Notes under the pieces: generated by a model
What the model saw: only the letters and a program-made list of their open reading frames with translations
What the model was told of the DNA's origin: nothing
The model's database searches: none
Assembly (NCBI GenBank): GCA_964634255.1
Contig: CAZWJC010000009.1
Coordinates: forward strand, 1-64,000
Direction of reading: 5' to 3'
Origin: MWDV01 sp964634255
GTDB lineage: Bacteria > Verrucomicrobiota > Verrucomicrobiia > Limisphaerales > MWDV01
DNA: 64,000 bases
Part shown: piece after piece, positions 25,173 to 34,108 of the stretch
How positions within the stretch are numbered: the stretch's first letter is position 1
How the letters are laid out: the number at the start of each line of letters is the position of its first letter
Program-made: the position numbers and the translations under genes

Positions 25173-26711
25173 TCACCGCTCAGTCCTGCCCTTAAACTCC
25201 GCCAGCATCAGGGCCACGTCGTCAATCTCCGCCCGGGTGCTACGGTCGGGGTCGGAGTTGTGGTAGCGATTGAGCATTACACAGAATGCCAAGGGCTCGC
25301 CCGCTGCGGAAGTCAGGTAGCCGGACAACGAGTTCGCCCAACGCAGCGTGCCGGTCTTGGCTTTCATATTGCCCGCCGCGGCCGTGTTCTTCAGCCGGTT
25401 GCGCAGCGTGCCATCCACGCCGGCGACCGGTAGGGCGTTGGTGTAAGCCGCCGCCTCGCGATGCCGACTCATGAACTGGAGCAGAGCGACGGTCGCATCC
25501 GGCGTGGTCAGATTGTTCCGCGACAAACCCGAACCTTCCTCGAACTGCACGTCGCCCCGGCGCACGCCCGCTTCCTCCAGGAAACGGCCCAACTCGCGCA
25601 GGCCACTGTCCTCGGAGGTTTCGCTGGGCGAGGCACTGGGGGGACGCTTCAGCACGCCAACGTGCGCCAGCAAGAGATCGGTGTAGAGATTCTGCGAGGG
25701 CTTTTGCACCTCGCGGGCAAGGTCGCGCATGGGCAACGATTCAACGAAACCCAGCTCCACCAACTTGGCGTAATCCAGCGGGCGGGCTTCACGATCCAGC
25801 CAACTCGCCGAACGGGATTGCCCCCACACCTCCACGCCCTGCTGCTTGAGCGCTTCCTTGAACCAAGCGGCGAACAGCCCTGCCGGATTCGGCACGGTGA
25901 CGTCGTCGGCGTAGGCGGCATCCTCAAGTGGCATCTTGCCGAGGACATAGACCACGTTTTGATCGAGCGGCCGGTAAAACGAAATGCTGCGCCGGCCGCC
26001 CTTGGCAATCGTTTCGGTGCGGTTGCTCAGGATGAGCCAACCCGTGGCGGGTAACAGCGTCAGCTTGCACGGCGCACCAACAGTCGGGCCCGGCCTCACC
26101 GAAATTTCCACCCGGTTGTCGTTGATCGTGAGCGCCGAGATCGGCGCGCCGTAGTAATACTGCATGTCGTCCCACGCCCAACCCGAACCATACGGCGGTC
26201 CGCGGAAATAACTCTCATCGCCGACGAGGTCCCCGAGGATGCGCTTGATGCCGGCCTGCTTTACCGCCTGCACCAGCGGAGCGAGCGCTTGGTGGAGGTT
26301 GTTGCTGTGAAGGCGCGCGTTGAGCGTCGGGTCGCCGCGCCCATAGACGATCAGATCACCCTTGAGGACGCCAGCGCGGTCGGGCTTGGCGGCAGCGTAA
26401 AGCGAGGTCTTGATGCGGTAATCGCCGCCCAGCCGATCCAGCGCGAGCGCCACGGTGTAGAGCTTGGAGTTCGAGGCCGGGCTGAAGAGCTTTTGCGGAT
26501 TCTCCTCGAACAACACCTTGCCGGTGTCCAAGGAAATCACCTTCACGCCCCAGGACGCAGCAGCGAACTTGGGCTGCCGGACGTGCTCGGTGAGGCGTTG
26601 CTGGAGTTCCGCCACGGTGCTGGCGGGCGACGATTGTTGGGCGCGGCCGTCCGGGGCAACGAAGGTCAACAGCAGCCACACCGTGAGGGCGTAAATCCAT
26701 TTGGTCTTCAT
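25173..26711 (-). CDS. dacB: D-alanyl-D-alanine carboxypeptidase/endopeptidase (PBP4, S13 family)
   Basis: This 512-aa protein has a signal peptide (IYALTVWLLLTFVAPDGRA). The S13 motifs are SPASNSKLY (SxxK, nucleophile Ser), GSGLSRNN (SxN) and MKAKTGTLR (KTG). The large insert between SxxK and SxN is typical of PBP4. It trims peptidoglycan cross-links or stem peptides in the periplasm. ATG at 26711 removes 12 residues of the longer frame and starts just before the Lys-rich n-region. No co-transcribed partner is clear, since both flanks hold repeats. Confidence 0.95.
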   Translation of the reverse strand: MKTKWIYALTVWLLLTFVAPDGRAQQSSPASTVAELQQRLTEHVRQPKFAAASWGVKVISLDTGKVLFEENPQKLFSPASNSKLYTVALALDRLGGDYRIKTSLYAAAKPDRAGVLKGDLIVYGRGDPTLNARLHSNNLHQALAPLVQAVKQAGIKRILGDLVGDESYFRGPPYGSGWAWDDMQYYYGAPISALTINDNRVEISVRPGPTVGAPCKLTLLPATGWLILSNRTETIAKGGRRSISFYRPLDQNVVYVLGKMPLEDAAYADDVTVPNPAGLFAAWFKEALKQQGVEVWGQSRSASWLDREARPLDYAKLVELGFVESLPMRDLAREVQKPSQNLYTDLLLAHVGVLKRPPSASPSETSEDSGLRELGRFLEEAGVRRGDVQFEEGSGLSRNNLTTPDATVALLQFMSRHREAAAYTNALPVAGVDGTLRNRLKNTAAAGNMKAKTGTLRWANSLSGYLTSAAGEPLAFCVMLNRYHNSDPDRSTRAEIDDVALMLAEFKGRTER

Positions 26712-26790
26712 GAATACAGTCGGTCGTCCTCGGTCGAGACTATGCAAGCCACCGCGGGAGCGCCAGCCTGAGGCTTAGAGGCGAGAGTTC

Positions 26791-27003
26791 TCCGGGAGCG
26801 CGCCCGGGCCCGGGGCGCCGCGGTTGAGACGGCCCGCCGGATCGTTCGCACCCGCCGTCGCCCGGCGTTCTCATCTGCCTTGGTTGTCCTCCGGCACGAA
26901 CTCACACGAATGCGGAGGCAACGCCTGGTTCGTGACAGCATCCTCGCACAAACCACCACCTAACGGTTCGCTCAGCGCTGCGGACGAGAGACCGTCCGCG
27001 GTC
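26791..27003 (-). repeat. Two-hairpin intergenic repeat, divergent copy 3
   Basis: Hairpin 1-like GGGAGCGCGCCCGGGCCC with CGGGGCGCCGCGG is at 26794-26822. Hairpin 2, GCGGAC (26980-26985) with GTCCGC (26994-26999) followed by GGTCC, closely matches hairpin 2 of copy 2. The spacing between the hairpins is about 180 bp instead of about 80. Order and orientation equal copy 2. It occupies the 336-bp gap between the radical SAM and PBP4 genes (26712-27047), which otherwise shows no gene. Confidence 0.55.
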
Positions 27004-27047
27004 CTCTTACGGGCACCCAACCAAAGCTGTGACCGTCTTGCCTCGTA

Positions 27048-28109
27048 TCATTTGAACAGGCGCAGCTGTCCCGCACTTGGCCTCTGAAACGCCGCGGTCG
27101 AAAGCTCCGGCCCATGTTCGGTGAGTCCAGCTCTCCGGCACGACACATCAAACAGCGACCTGATCTGCTCCGCGAAGATACCCTCGCCGCGCATCCGCTT
27201 GCCGAAACGGTTGTCGTGAAGCTTGCCGTCGCGTAATGCGCGCAGACGGTTCAGCACCTTCTCCTTCCGCTCCGGGAAATGCGTCCCCAGCCATTGCTCG
27301 AACATGGACGCGACCGCGTGCGGCAGGCGGAGCACGATAAAACTCGCGAACTTCGCTCCGGCGTTGGCCGCGGACTCCAGCACCGTCGGGATCTCGTGAT
27401 CCGTCAGCCCCGGAATCACCGGTGCCACCAGCACACCCACGGGAATGCCTGCTTTCGCGAGCACGGTGATCGCGGCAAGTCGTGCTGCTGGCATGGAGGT
27501 GCGCGGTTCCATTACTTTGCGCAGTTCGGTGTCGAGCGTCGGCAGCGAAAGGAACACGGCGACGGCGTTGAACCGCGCCAGTTCGCCGAGCAAGTCCGCA
27601 TCCCGCGCCACGAGCTGGTTCTTCGTCACGATGCTCACCGGGTTGCGAAATTCGGCCAGCACTTCCAGGCAACCGCGCGTGAGCTTGAGCCGGCGCTCGA
27701 CCGGTTGATATGGATCGGTCACACCGCTCATCGCCAGCGTCTTGGGCTGCCACTTGGGCGCGGACAACGCCGCCCGCAGCAGCTTCGGCGCGTCTTCCTT
27801 GACCATGATCTTCGTCTCGAAGTCCAGCCCCGACGAGAAGCCGAGGAACTCGTGGAACGGCCGCGCGTAGCAGTAGATGCAGCCGTGCTCGCAACCACGA
27901 TACGGATTGATGCTCGCCTCGAAGCCGACATCCGGGCTTTCGTTCGTGGCGATGATCGTCTGGCTGCAGTCCGTGAAGAACTGCGTGCGCGGCAGCGGGT
28001 CGTCCTCCGGATTCCAATCCGCGTCGCGCTCAAGCTGAATGCGCTCGAAGCGGTTGGGTGGATTGCCCGCCGCACCGCGTCCGCGAATGGGCCGGGGATC
28101 GGAAGTCAC
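27048..28109 (-). CDS. PA0069-type radical SAM protein
   Basis: This 353-aa protein has the radical SAM cluster motif CEHGCIYCYAR (Cys 73, 77 and 80, CX3CX2C). This spacing, and the N-terminal GRGAAGNPPNRFE segment, match the PA0069/SplB-like group. Later motifs include VTDPYQPVERRLKLTRGCLE and VSIVTKNQLVARD. It is a cytoplasmic iron-sulphur enzyme; the group's reaction is not established. Its start at 28109 fits the group N-terminus. No linked gene suggests a substrate. Confidence 0.92.
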   Translation of the reverse strand: MTSDPRPIRGRGAAGNPPNRFERIQLERDADWNPEDDPLPRTQFFTDCSQTIIATNESPDVGFEASINPYRGCEHGCIYCYARPFHEFLGFSSGLDFETKIMVKEDAPKLLRAALSAPKWQPKTLAMSGVTDPYQPVERRLKLTRGCLEVLAEFRNPVSIVTKNQLVARDADLLGELARFNAVAVFLSLPTLDTELRKVMEPRTSMPAARLAAITVLAKAGIPVGVLVAPVIPGLTDHEIPTVLESAANAGAKFASFIVLRLPHAVASMFEQWLGTHFPERKEKVLNRLRALRDGKLHDNRFGKRMRGEGIFAEQIRSLFDVSCRRAGLTEHGPELSTAAFQRPSAGQLRLFK

Positions 28110-28264
28110 GCCCTCATTGTCCGCCCAATCGCCCGCGCGTCAACGAAAGCCGGGCGGATGCGTCTGTTACTCGGAACGAGCTTCGGCGGCGGGTGACGCC
28201 TCAGAAAGCCAACGGTCGATCTATTTTATGTTAGGCGCAGTTCTCCCTGCGACGATTCGGCTTT

Positions 28265-29554
28265 TCACTGCGCTTCCGGAGGGAAGAGCATCTTCTGAAT
28301 CCACGTGAGCACCTGCTGCTCCTTGTCGCTAATCCTGGCTCCCATTCCGAGAAAGCCACTACCAGAGGCTTTCGCCACTGTTTCCGCAAGTTCGTAAAGT
28401 CGCCGCTTGAACCTCTCAGAAGTCTCTGGGTTTAGCCGAAGGTTTACCTGCCCGACTGCCAATTGGAACTCCGCTGCGTGATTGAGCCCTTTGACCCCGG
28501 CAATGACTTGTTTCATCTCCTGCTGAAGGCGGCGACAGGTATTGGCAAAGATGGTTTGGTCGCTCTCGTCCGCCGCAGCGGTTTTGACACAATCGAAGAA
28601 TGCTTGCGTTTCCTTTTGATCCACCTCTCCATCGGCGTGGGCCGTCAACACGAAAGCGAGCACGGGCAGGCGACTCAGGGACTCCCCGAGTTGCCGGTCA
28701 AGAGACTGCAGGATTTCTTTCGTGGATTTGCCTGTCAGGGCCTCAAGCAAAGTCGGATTCTTGTCCCACTGAATTGGAGGAAAGTACAGGTATTCGCCCA
28801 CCGGGGTGATGAATTCAGCGAGGGTTGTTTTCACCTTTTCTATCGGAACGGGCTCGTCTGTGTAATGGCCGTCGGGACCGCTAAAGGTCACGCCTTGCAC
28901 ATCGGCTGGCACCAGAGTCGAGATACTAGCATAGTGAGCTCCTTTCCAACGTGAGCCATCGGGTTTCTGCCATTCCATCCGGCGGGCGACGTGGGCATTC
29001 CCGTATAGGTAGCATTGCTTCACCAGCAAACCCATGAGCGAATCGAGATCCAAAGACCCCAACTCAGCCGTTGTGAGCCTGAGCTCGAAATGTGTTACAG
29101 GAAAGCGGACCTTATCGCCGCCATCTTTGGCCGCGATCCCGCGGGCCATGCCCAGTTCAGCCCGTAGTACCCCTTGGCTTCGAACTTGGAAGGCCTCGGT
29201 CTTCAATTCCTCCGGGCCCAGGCTCTGCCCATCATCGCTGGTGATCTCCGCTCCCAGCTTGTGACCAGCCACGAGGAGCCAGCGCGCAACATCCCAGTCC
29301 ACTTCGCTCGCCAGCGACATCAACTCCAACCAAACGTCTGTCCCGTGCGGTTCCACATGGAGCCCGCGCGAGGAACCCTTGCCCAACAGGAGGATGCTAC
29401 CCCTCTTAAACGGTTCGGTGGTCGCTTCGGGGAAGAGGCGCTCCATGCACTTGAGGGGAATCCAGCCAACTTCTCCTCGCAACAATTTCTGCAATTGCCC
29501 ATCCCAAGTCCTGCGATCAAAGCGAGTGCCACAAAGTTTGAATGTAGTGCTCAT
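28265..29554 (-). CDS. Uncharacterised protein with C-terminal TerB-like domain
   Basis: This 429-aa soluble protein has an N-terminal two-thirds (about 1-280) that I do not recognise. It is acidic and beta-rich, with motifs RFPVTHFELRLTTAELG and YLYFPPIQWDKNPTLLEALTG. Residues about 295-425 are helical and TerB-like (LAFVLTAHADGEVDQKETQAFF, where the acidic ADGEVD is the TerB metal-type signature). Base composition is less GC-rich and codon use looks different from the neighbours, consistent with transfer. It stands alone, with 155 and 264-bp gaps on its sides. A tellurite or stress role is only a guess from the domain. Confidence 0.7.
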   Translation of the reverse strand: MSTTFKLCGTRFDRRTWDGQLQKLLRGEVGWIPLKCMERLFPEATTEPFKRGSILLLGKGSSRGLHVEPHGTDVWLELMSLASEVDWDVARWLLVAGHKLGAEITSDDGQSLGPEELKTEAFQVRSQGVLRAELGMARGIAAKDGGDKVRFPVTHFELRLTTAELGSLDLDSLMGLLVKQCYLYGNAHVARRMEWQKPDGSRWKGAHYASISTLVPADVQGVTFSGPDGHYTDEPVPIEKVKTTLAEFITPVGEYLYFPPIQWDKNPTLLEALTGKSTKEILQSLDRQLGESLSRLPVLAFVLTAHADGEVDQKETQAFFDCVKTAAADESDQTIFANTCRRLQQEMKQVIAGVKGLNHAAEFQLAVGQVNLRLNPETSERFKRRLYELAETVAKASGSGFLGMGARISDKEQQVLTWIQKMLFPPEAQ

Positions 29555-29818
29555 AGGCTGCTACAAATGATGCAAGTTGCCGAGTGTTCTGGTTGGACTG
29601 GATTCCCTGCCATTCCAAATGGTGCGACCCATGTCAAGATTCTCCCTTTGCGCCATTTCATGCGCGGTAGGATATAGGCTGGGTATGCATTCTGGTCAAT
29701 CTGGAAAGTCCGAAGGTTCAACAGAGGCAACGGAGGGCACGCGGCGAGCTTGCCCATGGCTGGTTCACCACGGCCCTTCAGGCCGCGGAATACCTTACGG
29801 CAGCCCGGGAATACTTGC

Positions 29819-30700
29819 TCACTGCTGCTCGGACGCACTCGGGCGCGCGGGATTCACGCCTTCCAGCAGTTCAGCCAGAACCTTCGCCGCTTCGCGGGCG
29901 GACGCGGGCGAGAGGTGCATGCCGTCGCTGTATTTCACCGTGTGGCCGCGGCGGGCGCACTCGTCATCGAGATCAAACACCGGCAGCTTGAACTCGCGCG
30001 CCAGGTCGTCACCGAAGGCATATCCAGTATCGTTCGTTGCGGTAAAGCGGTGCGAGGCTGGCAGGCGCAGGATGGCGATCCGGCAGCCGCGCTCTTGGAG
30101 CGCGTGGACCTGCGCGCGGAGCTTGTTTTGAATCGCACCAATCACCTCAGGGTCGGGCGGGACATAGGCGGCAACCGACGGGCCGTTGGTGCCGCGCGGG
30201 ACGAAATCGCGCGTCTGCGTGCGCCGCGACTTGAACCAATCATAAAGGATGGACGATGGACGGGAACTGGCGCGGAGCACGGAGATGTACTTAGCCGCGC
30301 GAAAACGCGGACTTCGGAGCGCAGCTTCCAAGACCGCTTCGTTGTCGCCGGCGGGCTGGAGCAGGCGGTTGACTTCGATGCACACCACGGACGGCGGGCG
30401 CTGCAGGACAAGGTCCAGTCCGAATGCCGGTGCAGAGCCGTCGAGTCCGAGGTTGCCCACCGGCGCAATTGCGGTTTGATCGAAGTAGCTCGGCAGCAGG
30501 CGGCCGGTGAGCGACGAGCCGACCAGCACCGCCCGCGGCGTCTTGCCGAAGAGAAAACTCTCCAGCCGGATGAGGTTGGCCTGCGAGTTCACCTCCGCGA
30601 TTTCGGCGCGCCAGCCGGTGACGAGCAGCAACAGCGTTGCGCCCACGGTCAGGAGCGCGGTCAGGGCGAGGATGCGCGGGGTTTGAGAATGGCGCGACAT
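29819..30700 (-). CDS. SGNH-hydrolase-like protein paired with the MBOAT acyltransferase
   Basis: This 293-aa protein has one N-terminal TM helix (ILALTALLTVGATLLLLVTGW). A periplasmic SGNH-type domain follows, with block I VLVGSSLTGRLLP (catalytic Ser in GSS) and block V SDGMHLSPA (Asp-x-x-His). Such proteins work with MBOAT proteins, as AlgJ/AlgX or PatB do, to attach acetyl or other acyl groups to exported polysaccharide or peptidoglycan. It lies 6 bp downstream of the MBOAT gene, so the two form an operon. Confidence 0.85.
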   Translation of the reverse strand: MSRHSQTPRILALTALLTVGATLLLLVTGWRAEIAEVNSQANLIRLESFLFGKTPRAVLVGSSLTGRLLPSYFDQTAIAPVGNLGLDGSAPAFGLDLVLQRPPSVVCIEVNRLLQPAGDNEAVLEAALRSPRFRAAKYISVLRASSRPSSILYDWFKSRRTQTRDFVPRGTNGPSVAAYVPPDPEVIGAIQNKLRAQVHALQERGCRIAILRLPASHRFTATNDTGYAFGDDLAREFKLPVFDLDDECARRGHTVKYSDGMHLSPASAREAAKVLAELLEGVNPARPSASEQQ

Positions 30701-30706
30701 GGCGGG

Positions 30707-32182
30707 CTAGAATTGGAAGTAGATGAAATCGCCGGGCGTCCCGCAGTTGACGAGGATCAGCCAAACCATGACAGCATAAACCGTCGCCTCAGCCCAGGCC
30801 CAGGGGCGCTCGCCCCAGCGCGCGCGCCACGCAGGAAGCCGATGCTCGATTGCGCCATAGAAGTGCATCAGCACCACAGGCGCACCGAAGAGCGCCACGA
30901 CAAAGAACGTGCGCGGTTCCCAACCGGCCTTCCCGTGAACCAGGCACTTGGCGAACTCGATCACGTGCCGGAAGTCCGGCAGCTTGAACAGCAGCCACAA
31001 GACGGAGACGAAATTGAAGGTGATGATCACGCGCGCCACGGCCCAAACGGTCCAGGGTTCACGCTCATCGGTCGCCTTGGCACGCACGCCGAACATCCGC
31101 TCGATGGCCAGCAGGACGCCGTGGCCCATGCCCCACACGGCGTAGCTCCACGCCGCGCCGTGCCAGAGCCCGCCCAGGAACATGACCAGGAACAGGTTTG
31201 CGTACGTGCGCACCGCGCCGTGCCGGTTCCCGCCCAAGGGAATGTAGAGATAGCTGCGCAACCAAGTGCTGAGCGAGATATGCCAGCGCCGCCAAAAATC
31301 CGTCATGCTGCGCGCGATGTAGGGGGCGCGGAAGTTGATCGGAAGCTCGTAGCCAAACAGCTTGCCCAGCCCGATGGCGATCATGGAATAGCCGCAGAAG
31401 TCCGCAAAGATCTGAAATGAGAAGCCGTAGAGCATCGTCAGCAGCGTCCACTTGGGCAACGTGACGAACTTGGGATACACCAAGGCCAGGGTCACCTCCT
31501 TCAAGTTGTCCGCGACGACCATTTTCAAAAAGAAGCCGGCGATCAAGTGCTTCACCGCGCCGTCCCAGTCCAGTTTGCACAGCTCTTTGCGCCCGATCTG
31601 ATGGAAGAACTCGTGGGCCTTGACGATGGGCCCGGAGATAAGCTGCGGGAAGAAGGCTTTGAAGAACCAGGTGCGTTCCTGGAAGAACAGCGTTTCGCGT
31701 GGGCCACGTGGGAACTCCGCGCCGGGCACGCCCGCCGCCCCGGCCCGGTAAAGGTCCATCACCAGGCTGATGCCCTGGAAGGTGTAGAAGGAGATGCCAA
31801 TCGGCAGCGGGATATGGCCCAGGAAAGGCTCCCACGCCTTCCAGAGCTCTGCCGGCAGAATGAGCCGGGCGAACAACGAGGCGTATTTGAAGGTAGCCAG
31901 GGCCGCGAGGTTGAACGCCAACGCCGCCGTCAGCACGCCACGCCGGCGGGCCGGCGAGGCGCTCGGATCCAACAACCGACGCGCGGCCTCGGCGTTGATG
32001 AATGTGGAGATCGCCAGCAGGATCACGAGCCAAGGCGTGTGCCAGCCGTAGAAGACGAAGCTCGCCAGGGTCAGCCACCCGGTTTGACCGGCGACGGTCC
32101 GGCTCAGCCATGCCGGACCGAAATAGTAGCCCGTGAACACCACCAGCAGGAACACCACGAATGTCCAACTGTTGAACAGCAT
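30707..32182 (-). CDS. MBOAT-family O-acyltransferase (AlgI-like)
   Basis: This 491-aa polytopic inner-membrane protein shows the MBOAT/AlgI signatures: PIGISFYTFQGISLVMDLYR, FFPQLISGPIVKAHEF, the Asn/His region DFWRRWHISLSTWLRSYLYIPLGGNR (shown in part) and GGLWHGAAWSY with the catalytic His. It passes acyl groups from a cytoplasmic donor across the membrane to the partner SGNH enzyme encoded downstream. ATG at 32182 begins MLFNSWTFVVFLL, the usual AlgI start; the frame to 32218 adds nothing typical. It is divergent from the methyltransferase/GT9 pair, suggesting a small surface-glycan modification locus. Confidence 0.95.
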   Translation of the reverse strand: MLFNSWTFVVFLLVVFTGYYFGPAWLSRTVAGQTGWLTLASFVFYGWHTPWLVILLAISTFINAEAARRLLDPSASPARRRGVLTAALAFNLAALATFKYASLFARLILPAELWKAWEPFLGHIPLPIGISFYTFQGISLVMDLYRAGAAGVPGAEFPRGPRETLFFQERTWFFKAFFPQLISGPIVKAHEFFHQIGRKELCKLDWDGAVKHLIAGFFLKMVVADNLKEVTLALVYPKFVTLPKWTLLTMLYGFSFQIFADFCGYSMIAIGLGKLFGYELPINFRAPYIARSMTDFWRRWHISLSTWLRSYLYIPLGGNRHGAVRTYANLFLVMFLGGLWHGAAWSYAVWGMGHGVLLAIERMFGVRAKATDEREPWTVWAVARVIITFNFVSVLWLLFKLPDFRHVIEFAKCLVHGKAGWEPRTFFVVALFGAPVVLMHFYGAIEHRLPAWRARWGERPWAWAEATVYAVMVWLILVNCGTPGDFIYFQF

Positions 32183-32414
32183 TCGCCCCACGCTGCCCAG
32201 AGCGTCGGCGGAAGGCAATTCTTATCACGTCATTACGGGGCGATGGGACTGACTAACCGCGGCCTTGGAACGTGGCGTCCTTTACAGCCTGCAACCGGCT
32301 CATTACCCTGCGGCGCATCTAGAGATGCCGGATGAAAGCCTTTTCCCATCGCTCGGCTCCACGTTCGGACGCTGGGCCTGCAAACCAGGGCGGGGCACCG
32401 GGGCGATTTGCCGC

Positions 32415-33092
32415 ATGAACTGGCGATACCTCCGTGCAGCGCCGTGGCTGGATACGCGGGCGGCCTTCGTGGCGAAAACGCCGCCGAATGGAGCGCTGCT
32501 GGACCTTGGCTCATCCGATGGCGAAACGCTCGGGCACATCGCAGAACTTCGGCCCGACCTGCGGCTGTTCGCCGCGGACGTGGCCGGCGACCCCAAATGC
32601 TATCCGCGCAACTGCGAGTTTGCCCGTGTGGATTTGGAGCGCCAGCCGTTGCCGTGGGGCGATGGAACGATGGACGCCATCACGTGCATGCATGTCGTCG
32701 AACACCTGCGGGATCTGACGCTGTTATTCCGCGAAATCGCCCGGCTTCTCAAACCGGGAGGACGGGTCTATTTCGAGACGCCGCATCCGAAGACTCAGTC
32801 GCTCCCCTCGATTCGCGAGGTGGCGCCGCGGTTCGAGTTCACGCTGAATTTCCACGATGACCCGACACACGTGGAGGTCGTACCCGCGGAGCGATTGGCG
32901 GACGAAGCGCGACGCGTCGGGCTGGAGTGCAGGGGGACGGGTGTGTCGCGGAACTGGCTGTTTGCGGCAGCGCATCCGCTGCTCCAGTTTCTGCCGCCGA
33001 GCCGGAAGAAATACACCGCGCAGGTGCATTGGCTCGGCTGGTCGGCCTGGCTCGCGGCGCGACGACCGGTACACACCTCAGAGCGTTCATGA
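32415..33092 (+). CDS. Class I SAM-dependent methyltransferase
   Basis: This 225-aa protein has the methyltransferase_11-type fold: GALLDLGSSDGETLGHI (motif I), LFAADVAGD, PWGDGTMDAITCMHVVEHLRD and LLKPGGRVYFETPHP. ATG at 32415 was selected because the upstream 50 codons of the frame have no domain. Its stop overlaps the GT9 start (ATGA), so the pair is translationally coupled. The substrate is probably a sugar or lipid intermediate, which is inferred from the partner. Confidence 0.88.
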   Translation: MNWRYLRAAPWLDTRAAFVAKTPPNGALLDLGSSDGETLGHIAELRPDLRLFAADVAGDPKCYPRNCEFARVDLERQPLPWGDGTMDAITCMHVVEHLRDLTLLFREIARLLKPGGRVYFETPHPKTQSLPSIREVAPRFEFTLNFHDDPTHVEVVPAERLADEARRVGLECRGTGVSRNWLFAAAHPLLQFLPPSRKKYTAQVHWLGWSAWLAARRPVHTSERS

Positions 33093-34072
33093 AGCCGAGA
33101 CTGTTGGTCATCGAACTGTGGGGGCTGGGCGATCTCGTGATCGCGACGCCGTTCTTGCGCGCCGCGAGCGAGCGCTACGAGGTCACGCTCCTCGCGAAAC
33201 CCTATGCGCAGGAGTTGCAGGCGCGATTGTGGCCCGGCGTGCGGGTGGTGACCTTCGTGGCGCCCTGGACCGCCTTCAAGCGGAAGTACCGGTTTTGGCG
33301 CTGGCCGTGGCTGCGAATGGGATTGTTGTGGAAGCAGCTTCGTGCGGAGCGATTCGCCGTGGGATTGTCCGCTCGCTGGGGCGACCCGCGCGATCACTTG
33401 TGGTTGAAATTGGTTGGAGCGAAGCAGCGCTTGGGTTTCCCACGGTTGGGCAGCCACCGCTTTCTCACCCAGCCGCTGGTTCGACCGGAACCCACCGCCC
33501 ACCGATACGAATACTGGAAAGCGTTGGGCGCTGCGCTCGACCTGAAAATGCCGGTCCGCCAAGTCATTCCCTTTCCACCGCTACGGTCGAGCGGGCACAT
33601 TCTAATCCATACCGGTGCGGGCCAACCCGTGCGCGTGTGGTCGCTGGCGGGGTATCGCGAGCTGGTTGGCCGACTGCGGGCGGCGGGTTGGGAGGTTCAA
33701 GTCGCCTGCGATCCAGACCAACAAGCGTGGTGGCAGCAGGCCGGGGAGACGCAGGTGAGCGTTCCGCGCTCGGTTAAGACACTGCTTGAGCATATTGATG
33801 GCGCCCGCGCGTTCATCGGCAACGATTCCGGTCCGGGGCATTTGGCGGCGTTTTGCGGTGTACCCACGTTCACGATCTTCGGCCCCCAACTGCCGGAGTG
33901 GTTTTCCCCACTGCATCCGAAGGCCTTCTGCCTGGAAGGGCGAGCCTGTCCGTTCAAACCGTGCTCGGATTACTGCCGCATGCCCTCCCCCATCTGTCTC
34001 GACGGCGTCGGCGCAGAGGAGGTGTGGACGGAGATCCAGCGCTTCCTCGCGGGTCTGCGCCCCAACGCGTAG
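33089..34072 (+). CDS. Family 9 glycosyltransferase (heptosyltransferase-like)
   Basis: This 327-aa protein has an N-terminus MKPRLLVIELWGLGDLVIATPF and C-terminal motifs HTGAGQPVRVWSLAGYREL and FIGNDSGPGHLAAFCGVPTFTIFGP. These are the GT9 ADP-heptose:LPS-heptosyltransferase hallmarks (donor-site GNDSGPxH). ATG at 33089 overlaps the previous stop by 4 bp. It probably adds a sugar to a lipopolysaccharide-type core in the cytoplasm; the donor is uncertain. Confidence 0.93.
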   Translation: MKPRLLVIELWGLGDLVIATPFLRAASERYEVTLLAKPYAQELQARLWPGVRVVTFVAPWTAFKRKYRFWRWPWLRMGLLWKQLRAERFAVGLSARWGDPRDHLWLKLVGAKQRLGFPRLGSHRFLTQPLVRPEPTAHRYEYWKALGAALDLKMPVRQVIPFPPLRSSGHILIHTGAGQPVRVWSLAGYRELVGRLRAAGWEVQVACDPDQQAWWQQAGETQVSVPRSVKTLLEHIDGARAFIGNDSGPGHLAAFCGVPTFTIFGPQLPEWFSPLHPKAFCLEGRACPFKPCSDYCRMPSPICLDGVGAEEVWTEIQRFLAGLRPNA

Positions 34073-34094
34073 CGCGCCTGGCAGAAGGCGCGCT
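34071..34094. terminator. Hairpin between convergent GT9 and GH123-like genes
   Basis: AGCGCGCCT (34071-34079) and AGGCGCGCT (34086-34094) make a perfect 9-bp stem with a 6-base loop. It begins on the GT9 stop codon and lies 15 bp from the stop of the converging gene. There is no T run, so it may be a bidirectional, non-canonical terminator. Confidence 0.45.
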
Positions 34095-34108
34095 CGCAGT
34101 CGAAGGGG

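Noticed and set aside
29750..31420. A 556-codon plus-strand ORF antisense to the SGNH and MBOAT genes
   Set aside because: Both minus-strand genes have catalytic motifs. The antisense composition is Arg/Glu/Gln/His-biased.
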